The position numbers and the translations under genes are program-made. The notes below the pieces were generated by a model. It was not told the origin of the DNA and ran no database searches. It saw only the letters and a list, made by a program, of their open reading frames with translations. Below, one piece after another: positions 1 through 5,438 of a stretch of 7,019 nucleotides of DNA. The first letter of the stretch is position 1; each line of letters starts with the position of its first letter. Source of the DNA: CAZJUP01 sp964549275 (GTDB taxonomy: Bacteria; Fidelibacterota; Marinisomatia; Marinisomatales; TCS55); assembly GCA_964549275.1 (NCBI GenBank), contig CAZJUP010000033.1, forward strand, positions 1 through 7,019, read 5' to 3'.

Positions 1-111
1 ACCAAGTATTTTTTGGAGAATCATACAATGTTGCACTTACTACTTGAATCCAGGATTGATATTAATTATATTTATTCCGACAAGACAAGACGTTTAAAAC
101 TCCCTAAATAA
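1..111 (+). other. Possible 3' end of an upstream plus-strand gene, frame uncertain
   Basis: Two frames could carry the end of a gene entering from the left. One is open from base 1 to a TAA at 109-111, ending ...SDKTRRLKLPK, with its stop directly against the terminator. The other, starting at base 3, reads QVFFGESYNVALTT and stops at TGA 45-47, which would leave a 3' untranslated stretch of about 60 bases before the terminator. Both read plausibly as protein and neither fragment is long enough to assign to a family. The plus-strand-competent terminator that follows supports the view that some plus-strand transcript ends here. The minus strand has no convincing open frame in this stretch. 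Confidence 0.3.
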
Positions 112-138
112 AAAAGCCCCTTATAGCAGGGGCTTTTT
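111..138. terminator. Bidirectional Rho-independent terminator
   Basis: There is a perfect 10-bp inverted repeat, AAAAAGCCCC (111-120) and GGGGCTTTTT (129-138), around the 8-base loop TTATAGCA. Read on either strand it gives a GC stem base followed by a run of five or more U. It lies about 50 bases downstream of the minus-strand RRM gene stop and just after the presumed plus-strand gene tail, so it can serve convergent transcripts from both sides. On the minus strand the U run continues (TTTTTTATTT), which makes it slightly stronger in that direction. Confidence 0.9.
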
Positions 139-172
139 AAAGCTATACCATTTTCAGGTAAAGCCGAAAAGT

Positions 173-188
173 AAATAGTATACTATTT
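173..188. repeat. Perfect 16-bp palindrome at the end of the RRM gene
   Basis: AAATAGTATACTATTT equals its own reverse complement over all 16 bases, with no spacer. Its last base is the final base of the RRM gene's TAA stop (188-190 on the plus strand). Being AT-rich and loopless it would make only a weak RNA hairpin, so a DNA-binding dimer site is as likely as an RNA role. A chance palindrome of this length is uncommon but not negligible in AT-rich DNA. Confidence 0.45.
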
Positions 189-457
189 TAGTATCTCGGA
201 CGGCGAGGTTTATCCTCTCGTGGTCGAGCTTCGTTTACTTTTAAGGCACGGCCATCTACATCTTTTCCATTCATTTCTTGAACTGCAGTTTCTCCTTCTG
301 CCTTATTAGGCATTTCAACAAAACCGAACCCTTTTGATCGACCGGTTGCACGGTCTGTAATAATCCGAGCACTATCCACTGCACCATATTCTGCAAATGC
401 TGCTTCTAAATCACTTTCGGACATTTGATAGGAAATATTCCCTACATATATATTCAT
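188..457 (-). CDS. Small single-RRM RNA-binding protein
   Basis: This 89-residue protein is one RNA recognition motif plus a short basic tail. RNP2 is visible as IYVGNI (residues 3-8) and RNP1 as KGFGFVEM (42-49), which includes the aromatic residues that stack on RNA bases. The helix-1 region is SESDLEAAFAEYG (13-25), and the domain closes with GRALKVNEARPR. The tail (residues 79-89, PREDKPRRPRY) is arginine- and lysine-rich. Stand-alone bacterial RRM proteins of this size are known from cyanobacteria and other phyla; some are cold-induced, and they bind single-stranded RNA in the cytoplasm. The ATG at 455-457 is chosen because AAAAGGA lies 7 bases upstream of it and RNP2 begins at residue 3. 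The gene is transcribed alone, divergently from the operon, with its own promoter and terminator. The family call is very secure; its RNA targets are unknown. Confidence 0.95.
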   Translation of the reverse strand: MNIYVGNISYQMSESDLEAAFAEYGAVDSARIITDRATGRSKGFGFVEMPNKAEGETAVQEMNGKDVDGRALKVNEARPREDKPRRPRY

Positions 458-464
458 TTATCTT

Positions 465-490
465 TCCTTTTCAGGCGTTTAAATCCTGAA
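465..490 (-). promoter_or_regulatory. RRM gene leader: SD site and adjoining hairpin
   Basis: On the minus strand the SD AAAAGGA (465-470 region) lies 7 bases before the ATG. Directly upstream, TTCAGG (485-490) can pair perfectly with CCTGAA (470-475) across a 9-base loop, so the base of the hairpin abuts or slightly overlaps the SD. A 6-bp hairpin here could modulate translation, for instance with temperature, which would suit a cold-responsive RRM protein. The pairing is seen in the sequence; the regulatory role is inferred. Confidence 0.4.
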
Positions 491-521
491 GCCTATTAAC
501 TACGAAAATGCAACGCTGTGC

Positions 522-551
522 ATTATACCACATTGATACCTTAGCTTTGAA
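522..551 (-). promoter_or_regulatory. Extended -10 promoter of the RRM gene
   Basis: On the minus strand the sequence reads TGGTATAAT, a perfect -10 hexamer (522-527 on the plus strand) with the TGn extension that allows sigma-70-type recognition without a strong -35. A weak -35 candidate, TTCAAA (546-551), sits 18 bases upstream and matches four of six consensus positions. Transcription would begin near 515, giving a leader of about 58 bases. An imperfect palindrome, TGCAACGCTGTGCA (509-522), overlaps the predicted start point and could be an operator. Confidence 0.65.
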
Positions 552-619
552 TGATGAGAAAATTAAAACCCAACGATACAGGCCATAAAATATCCTCAGC
601 GGCTTTTCAAATTTACTTT

Positions 620-658
620 TAATTGTTTACACATCCTAAAAATCAATTCAAACAATTA
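620..658. repeat. 9-bp inverted repeat upstream of the operon, candidate operator
   Basis: TAATTGTTT (620-628) and AAACAATTA (650-658) are perfect reverse complements separated by 21 bases, so the arm centres are 30 bp apart, close to three helical turns. Both arms would face the same side of the DNA, as expected for a site bound by a dimeric or tetrameric regulator. The repeat lies about 65-100 bases before the permease start, within the 264-base divergent region (458-721). That region contains no gene. I found no convincing sigma-70 -35/-10 pair for the plus strand: TTTACA at 626-631 resembles a -35 but has no -10 at the right spacing, and TATTTT at 701-706 lacks a -35. Confidence 0.4.
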
Positions 659-721
659 TTATTTTTAAAATCGTAAAACGTAACTAAACCTGAAGTTATC
701 TATTTTATTGGTTTCATCCGT

Positions 722-2071
722 ATGATTAAATTAAAATCTCCGACCTTTATGGCAACCAAATCATCCCAAAAGCTGGATCGCGTCCTTTCTTTACTTGATG
801 CCACCATGATCAATGCCGGTGGTATTATTGGCTCTGGAATTTTTATGGTTCCGGCAACAGTAGCCCTGTTAACAGGCTCAACATCATTAATTTTCAGTGT
901 ATGGATATTGGGAGGGATTATCAGTCTATTTGGAGCATTATCTGTTGCAGAACTTGGTGCTGCTATGCCCCGGGCTGGAGGTCAATATGTTTACCTAAAT
1001 GAGGCTTATGGACCAATATGGGGTTATCTCTATGGATGGTCTGCTATTGCAGTTATCAATACGGCATCCATTGCAGCAGTGGGAGTTGCATTTTCGGAAT
1101 ATCTGGGTTTTTTCTTTCCACTCTCTGCTTGGGGTATTAAAGGAATTGCTGTCTTTTCTATTATAGTGTTAACCATTCTAAATATCGTTGATGTAAAATC
1201 AGGAGCAAGAGCACAAAACGTCTTCACTTTTCTTAAAATTGGCGCTATTCTGGGTATTATTGTTTTGGGGTTGTTTATGGAAGGGGGAACCGGTTCTAAC
1301 CTGCGCCCATTATTTTCTTCCCAATCCTTCACAAGTATGGTTGGACCGTTTGGATTAGCCATGGTGGCTGTGCTTTGGACTTTTGATGGGTGGATATTTG
1401 TCACTTATGTAGCCGGCGAAGTAAAAAATCCCGGGCGTAATATTCCTCTCTCTCTAATCTTTTGTATGATAATAGTCACATCAGTGTATTTATTAATCAA
1501 TTTTGTTTTTACCTATACCCTTGGTATTGAAGCCATGGGAGCATCATCATTAGTTGCTTCAGATTCCGCTGCGGTTTTCTTGGGAGAAAATGGAACGGCT
1601 ATAGTCACTATTATAATTCTTATTTCACTAATGGGAGCAAATAACAGTTTTGTTCTCACCAGCGCCAGAATCAATTTTGCTATGGCCAAAGACAAGCTCT
1701 TTTTCAATACTGCAGCAAAAGTGCATCCAAAATTCAAATCGCCAGCCAATGCGTTAATCATTCAGTGCGTATGGGCATGCCTGCTTACATTTACAGGAAC
1801 ATTTAACCAGCTTATAACCTACATCATTTTTGCTTCTTGGATTTTTTATGGAATGTCTGCAGGAGCTGTTATTATTTTACGGAAAAAAGAACCAAAGTTG
1901 GAGCGACCTTACAAAACACCACTTTATCCGTGGATTCCCATTATTTTTATATTGTTTGCCATTGTCCTGACCATCAACACCATCATGGAAGCGCCACGTG
2001 ATGCCGCAATAGGAGCCGGGATTATATTGTTGGGATTGCCCTTATATTACTATTGGAATAAAAATGAATGA
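722..2071 (+). CDS. APC-superfamily amino acid permease (LAT/SteT-like)
   Basis: This 449-residue integral membrane protein has about twelve hydrophobic helices, the usual size for the amino acid-polyamine-organocation family. The unwound TM1 substrate-binding motif is GGIIGSGIF (33-41). Other family marks are the TM2-TM3 region AMPRAGGQYVY (81-91), FDGWIFVTYVAGEVKNPGRNIP (within 221-242), SARINFAMAKD (314-324) and the late loop RPYKTPLYPWIP (395-406). The FDGW...KNPGRNIP pattern points to the L-type transporter/SteT branch, whose bacterial members exchange or import neutral amino acids. The substrate cannot be read from sequence. ATG 722 is the longest start; ATG 749 (MATKSSQKLDR...) would remove nine residues lying before TM1. 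Neither has a recognisable SD, so the start is uncertain. As first gene of the operon, overlapping the deacylase by 8 bases, it probably imports the compound processed by the downstream enzymes. Confidence 0.93.
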   Translation: MIKLKSPTFMATKSSQKLDRVLSLLDATMINAGGIIGSGIFMVPATVALLTGSTSLIFSVWILGGIISLFGALSVAELGAAMPRAGGQYVYLNEAYGPIWGYLYGWSAIAVINTASIAAVGVAFSEYLGFFFPLSAWGIKGIAVFSIIVLTILNIVDVKSGARAQNVFTFLKIGAILGIIVLGLFMEGGTGSNLRPLFSSQSFTSMVGPFGLAMVAVLWTFDGWIFVTYVAGEVKNPGRNIPLSLIFCMIIVTSVYLLINFVFTYTLGIEAMGASSLVASDSAAVFLGENGTAIVTIIILISLMGANNSFVLTSARINFAMAKDKLFFNTAAKVHPKFKSPANALIIQCVWACLLTFTGTFNQLITYIIFASWIFYGMSAGAVIILRKKEPKLERPYKTPLYPWIPIIFILFAIVLTINTIMEAPRDAAIGAGIILLGLPLYYYWNKNE

Positions 2072-3335
2072 CCTGAAAACAAAAATCTCTAATGCAGTTT
2101 ACGCTCATAGTGATGAGATAATTGATTTTATCCAATCTGCAATCCGTCTTCCCAGCCTGGCAAATGACGAAGGGCCTGTACAGGATTTCATCGCGGAAAA
2201 ACTGCAATCACTTAATTTGAAGGTGCATAAAGTACCCGTAGTTTTTGACGAACTTAAAAACCATCCTGCTTTCAATGATGATGGGGACTCTCCTGATTCC
2301 CGGTATAATATTGTGGGTCATTGGACAGGAATGAACAGCGAAAAATCTCTGATACTCAACGGGCATGTAGATGTGGTTCCAACAGGGGCAGAAGAACTCT
2401 GGGATAACTCTCCCTGGTCCGGCAATGTGAACAATGGTAGAATCTATGGCAGGGGGGCTTGTGATATGAAAGCAGGTTTGAGTGCCGGTATTTTTGCTGT
2501 TCAGATTCTCCGGTCTATTGGCTATAAACCCCTTGGGAATGTCATGATTCAATCCGTGGTAGGTGAAGAATCTGGCGGCTGCGGTACGTTAGCAAATATT
2601 GTAAAGGGCTATTCCGCTGATGGTGCCATTATCCTGGAACCTACCTCCTTGAATTTATGTCCAATCCACTCTGGCGCTCTCAATTTCCGGTTAACCATTT
2701 CAGGTAAAGCCACCCACGGAGCCATGCGATGGGAAGGGGTCAGTGCTATTGAAAAATATAATTTGATTCATCAATCAATACTTACTTTTGAAGAAAAACG
2801 CAATGCTGCTTATCAGAACAAATATTATAAAGAATACCCCCAGGCGGCGCCCATTAATATTGGCACTATTCAGGGGGGAGACTGGCATTCCACCGTACCG
2901 GATAACGTTGTAGCCGAGGGACGTTTTGGTATTTTCCCCGGTGAAAGTAACCATGAAGCCAGAATGGAATTTGAAAAAAATATTCGTCAAACTGCTTTAC
3001 AGGATGAATGGCTTAAAGAAAACCCACCCCTTGTGGAATGGGTTGAAGGTCAGTATGAATCGGGCTATACAGACCCGGCTCATCCTCTGGTTCAAACCCT
3101 TGCTGAATGCTATACCAATACCGCAGACAATGAACCAATAATTGAAGGCGTTACTTATGCTGCGGACATGGCTCTTTTTACCAATTACTGTAATATTCCG
3201 GCTGTATTATTCGGCCCGGGAGATGTGCAAAATGCCCACGCCGTTAATGAATATGTAAACATTAAGGATGTACTCAAAACTGTAGAAGTACTAGCAAATT
3301 TCATTGTGAATTGGTGTGGAGGTGATATTGAATAA
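2064..3335 (+). CDS. M20-family zinc deacylase/peptidase (ArgE/DapE type)
   Basis: This 423-residue cytoplasmic hydrolase belongs to the dinuclear-zinc M20 family (acetylornithine deacetylase, succinyl-diaminopimelate desuccinylase and relatives), which cleaves amide bonds of N-acyl amino acids or small peptides. All expected metal and catalytic residues are present: His101 and Asp103 in NGHVDVVP, bridging Asp134 in GRGACDMKAG, general base Glu168 with Glu169 in GEESGG, Glu192 in LEPT and His392 in NAHAVNEY. The lid/dimerisation domain spans roughly residues 200-315 and carries ATHGA, with His218 likely serving the partner's active site. Its length suits the family. The ATG at 2064 overlaps the permease stop by 8 bases and has only a weak GGAA 5 bases upstream, so translation is probably coupled. 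The substrate is unknown: classical ArgE is unlikely because no arginine-biosynthesis gene is nearby. Context suggests removal of an acyl group from an imported amino-acid derivative. Confidence 0.92.
   Translation: MNDLKTKISNAVYAHSDEIIDFIQSAIRLPSLANDEGPVQDFIAEKLQSLNLKVHKVPVVFDELKNHPAFNDDGDSPDSRYNIVGHWTGMNSEKSLILNGHVDVVPTGAEELWDNSPWSGNVNNGRIYGRGACDMKAGLSAGIFAVQILRSIGYKPLGNVMIQSVVGEESGGCGTLANIVKGYSADGAIILEPTSLNLCPIHSGALNFRLTISGKATHGAMRWEGVSAIEKYNLIHQSILTFEEKRNAAYQNKYYKEYPQAAPINIGTIQGGDWHSTVPDNVVAEGRFGIFPGESNHEARMEFEKNIRQTALQDEWLKENPPLVEWVEGQYESGYTDPAHPLVQTLAECYTNTADNEPIIEGVTYAADMALFTNYCNIPAVLFGPGDVQNAHAVNEYVNIKDVLKTVEVLANFIVNWCGGDIE
3318..3325 (+). promoter_or_regulatory. Strong SD that decides the TTG start of the hydrolase gene
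   Basis: GGAGGTGA, an extended match to the anti-SD sequence, lies inside the last codons of the M20 gene. Counting from GGAGG it is 5 bases before TTG 3328. The in-frame GTG codons at 3316 and 3322 overlap or abut this SD and so cannot use it. ATG 3352 has no SD. The TTG start also gives an 8-base overlap with the upstream stop, the same as at the permease/M20 junction. Confidence 0.75.
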
Positions 3336-4212
3336 TTTCGGTTGTCAAAATATGGTGGATTCTATAAAAAGAATTCTCATCAAACGCCCTGTTGATGCGT
3401 ATATAAATCAAACCAAGATAAATGATGAGTCTCCCAAGCTCAACTACATTAGTGCCCCTGATTTTGAGAAGGCACAATCAGACTACAATTCATTTGAACA
3501 ACTCATAGAATCATTTGGCATAAAAATTCATACTCTCCCTGAAAACAAAACGACTTCACTTGATTCCATCTATACACATGACCCTTGTATTGTTACCAAC
3601 AGAGGTGTCATTCTTTGCAATATGGGTAAAAAGGAACGGCTTCCTGAATCTAAAGAAATGGAGACCTATTTTACTGAAATCGGCATACCCATATTAGGAC
3701 ATATTCACACACCTGGGACATTGGAAGGGGGTGATGTTGTTTGGATTAATGAGCGAACAGTAGCTGTAGGAGAAGGCTACCGAACCAATTCAGAAGGAAT
3801 TCGTCAGTTTCGTACCCTATTAGGTGATTTAGCGGATGACGTTATTTCAGTCCCCCTACCCCATTGGAATGGCCCTGATGAATGCCTGCACCTTATGTCC
3901 ATGGTAAGCCCAATTGACCATGATTTATTTTTGGTTTATTCAAAACTCCTTCCCGTTCCTTTTCGACAATTTCTTTTGGAACAAAATATAAAATTGTTAG
4001 AAGTTCCAGACGCAGAATATGAATCAATGGGCTGTAATGTCCTTGCTGTTGCACCACGCAAATGCATAATGATTGACGGAAATACTGAAACACAAAACAG
4101 ACTGAAAGCAAATGGTGTTGAAGTGCATACTTACGACGGAACAGAAATATCAATTAAAGGCGGCGGAGGCCCCACATGTCTTACACGACCGTTTTTGAGA
4201 GTAGCCAAATGA
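3328..4212 (+). CDS. Guanidino-group-modifying hydrolase (DDAH/arginine deiminase fold)
   Basis: From TTG 3328 this is a 294-residue protein of the pentein fold (COG1834-type N-dimethylarginine dimethylaminohydrolases, deiminases and amidinotransferases). Signature elements appear in family order: YTHDPC (82-87), LEGGDVVW (132-139, carrying the substrate-binding Glu/Asp pair), HWNGPDECLHL (179-189, with His188 the probable catalytic His), ESMGCNVLAV, and the C-terminal loop KGGGGPTCLTRP, whose Cys284 is the predicted nucleophile forming the amidino-thioester intermediate. The Gly-rich Cys loop resembles arginine deiminase, but the length is that of DDAH and well short of the roughly 400-residue deiminases. 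It probably hydrolyses a guanidino group, as DDAH does with methylarginines to give citrulline and methylamines; deiminase or amidinotransferase activity is possible. The longest reading would start at GTG 3316, but the SD favours TTG 3328; ATG 3352 (286 residues) is another option. Confidence 0.88.
   Translation: MNNFGCQNMVDSIKRILIKRPVDAYINQTKINDESPKLNYISAPDFEKAQSDYNSFEQLIESFGIKIHTLPENKTTSLDSIYTHDPCIVTNRGVILCNMGKKERLPESKEMETYFTEIGIPILGHIHTPGTLEGGDVVWINERTVAVGEGYRTNSEGIRQFRTLLGDLADDVISVPLPHWNGPDECLHLMSMVSPIDHDLFLVYSKLLPVPFRQFLLEQNIKLLEVPDAEYESMGCNVLAVAPRKCIMIDGNTETQNRLKANGVEVHTYDGTEISIKGGGGPTCLTRPFLRVAK
4165..4169 (+). promoter_or_regulatory. SD candidate for the GcvT-like gene, inside the Cys-loop codons
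   Basis: GGAGG lies 6 bases before ATG 4176, an ideal spacing. These bases also encode the conserved Gly-rich loop before the catalytic Cys of the upstream hydrolase, so the match may be a by-product of glycine codons. The competing in-frame start, ATG 4209, forms an ATGA overlap with the upstream stop (TGA 4210-4212) and has only GAGAG (4197-4201) 7 bases before it. Confidence 0.5.
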
Positions 4213-5438
4213 GTTCCTCCAAACATTTCACCGCAGAAACACAGTTAAATCTATCTCCATTTTTTGAACGAACATCAAAGCTGAACGAATCCCAGGAATG
4301 GCGGCGTTGGTCAGGATATCTTTCTGCCACCAATTATGAACTCACCCACGAAAATGAATATTTTGCTATCCGCACCAAGGCGGCTCTTTTAGACATTACT
4401 CCATTATATAAATATATTATTGAAGGCCCTGATGCACAATCTTTTCTGGATCGGTTGGTTACGCGGAATATACAAATCTGCAAAGTAGGGCAAGTCATGT
4501 ATACCCCTTGGTGTGATGAGGACGGGAAACAAATAGATGATGGTACCGTCCAAAGATTGTCACAAGACAAGTTTCGCATCACAAGCGCAGAACCTAATTT
4601 AGAATGGATTAACCACAATGCTGCAGGGATGGATGTTGCGATTTCTGATGATTCAAAATCCACTGCCAGCCTTGCTCTACAAGGACCCAACTCAAGAGAT
4701 ATTTTGAATGCCTGCGCAAAGGATTCCCTTGATACACTCAAATTTTTCTGGATGATGGATACACAGTTTAGTGATATTCCTGTTTCCATTTCCCGCACAG
4801 GCTACACGGGTGATTTGGGATATGAAATTTGGATGAAACCGGACGATGCTTTGGCAGTGTGGGATTTGCTTTTGGATAAGGGAAAACCTTTTGGCATCAC
4901 TCCTACAGGGCTTCACGCTTTGGACATGGCTCGGATTGAAGCCGGGCTCATTCTGCTCGATGTAGATTATATTTCGGCCAGACACGCTATAATTGAATCT
5001 CGTAAATCTTCTCCTTTTGAATTGGGATTGGGCTGGGCAGTCAAATTAAAGAAAAAAGATTTTATCGGTAAAAAAGCATTGGAAGCTGAAAAATCCCGCA
5101 AACCTGAATGGGAATTTGTAGGTCTCGAAATTGAGTGGGAACCTTTTGAAAAACTTCATCGAAAAGCAGGGCTGCCTCCAGGGCTTCCATGCACCGCATG
5201 GCGAACAAGTACACCCATATATAATGGGAAAGAACAAGTAGGATATGCCACAAGCGGAACATGGTCACCCATTTTAAAACGATATATTGCATTGGCTCAT
5301 GTAAAATCTGAATATGCAAAAGAAAATACACAACTTCATTTTGAATTAAAGGTGGAACACTTTAGAAAACTTTCTCCGGCGCGGGTGGTGAAAACACCCT
5401 TTTTCGACCTTGAAAGGAAACGGTCATGCCCGGCGTAA
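4176..5438 (+). CDS. GcvT-family folate-dependent aminomethyltransferase-like protein
   Basis: This 420-residue protein (409 if ATG 4209 is used) has both GcvT domains. The folate-binding domain shows the AALLDITPLYKYIIEGPDA segment, YTPWCDEDGKQIDDGTV with Asp121/Asp122 (one matching the catalytic Asp of glycine-cleavage T protein), SRTGYTGDLGYEIW (207-218, with Glu217) and ARIEAGLILLDVDY (Glu255). The C-terminal barrel has GYATSGTWSP (356-365) and ends ARVVKTPFFDLERKR. Known members move a one-carbon unit from a protein-bound or amine substrate to tetrahydrofolate. It is longer than canonical GcvT, with extra sequence at the N-terminus and around 320-350 (WEPFEKLHRKAGLPPGLPC). No GcvH or GcvP is present in the window. 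Pairing with the following FAD enzyme suggests it accepts a methylene group during oxidative N-demethylation, forming methylene-THF; DmdA-like demethylation is an alternative. Family call secure, reaction inferred. Confidence 0.9.
   Translation: MSYTTVFESSQMSSSKHFTAETQLNLSPFFERTSKLNESQEWRRWSGYLSATNYELTHENEYFAIRTKAALLDITPLYKYIIEGPDAQSFLDRLVTRNIQICKVGQVMYTPWCDEDGKQIDDGTVQRLSQDKFRITSAEPNLEWINHNAAGMDVAISDDSKSTASLALQGPNSRDILNACAKDSLDTLKFFWMMDTQFSDIPVSISRTGYTGDLGYEIWMKPDDALAVWDLLLDKGKPFGITPTGLHALDMARIEAGLILLDVDYISARHAIIESRKSSPFELGLGWAVKLKKKDFIGKKALEAEKSRKPEWEFVGLEIEWEPFEKLHRKAGLPPGLPCTAWRTSTPIYNGKEQVGYATSGTWSPILKRYIALAHVKSEYAKENTQLHFELKVEHFRKLSPARVVKTPFFDLERKRSCPA
5413..5418 (+). promoter_or_regulatory. 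SD of the FAD oxidoreductase gene
   Basis: AAAGGA lies 7 bases before ATG 5426, inside the last codons of the GcvT-like gene. It supports this start, which overlaps the upstream stop by 13 bases and places the dinucleotide-binding motif at residue 10, as in homologous flavoproteins. Confidence 0.7.

Noticed and set aside
626..706. Sigma-70 promoter for the operon from TTTACA (626-631) or TATTTT (701-706)
   Set aside because: Neither hexamer has a partner at 16-18 bp spacing, so no promoter is called.
1030..1404. Minus-strand open frame of 124 codons
   Set aside because: It lies antisense inside the permease gene, has no family motif or SD, and reads as a compositional shadow.
2926..3141. 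Plus-strand open frame of 71 codons in another frame of the M20 gene
   Set aside because: It is nested in a well-supported gene and its translation shows no motif.
2064..3335. Assignment as argE or dapE
   Set aside because: The M20 ligands are shared by many deacylases, and no arginine or lysine biosynthetic gene is present to support either symbol.
4334..4798. Minus-strand open frame of 154 codons, the longest antisense frame
   Set aside because: It lies wholly within the GcvT-like gene, whose conserved motifs account for the plus strand. The antisense protein has no recognisable domain.
4176..5438. Canonical glycine cleavage system T protein
   Set aside because: No gcvH or gcvP is adjacent in the window, the protein is longer than GcvT, and it is embedded in an unrelated catabolic operon.
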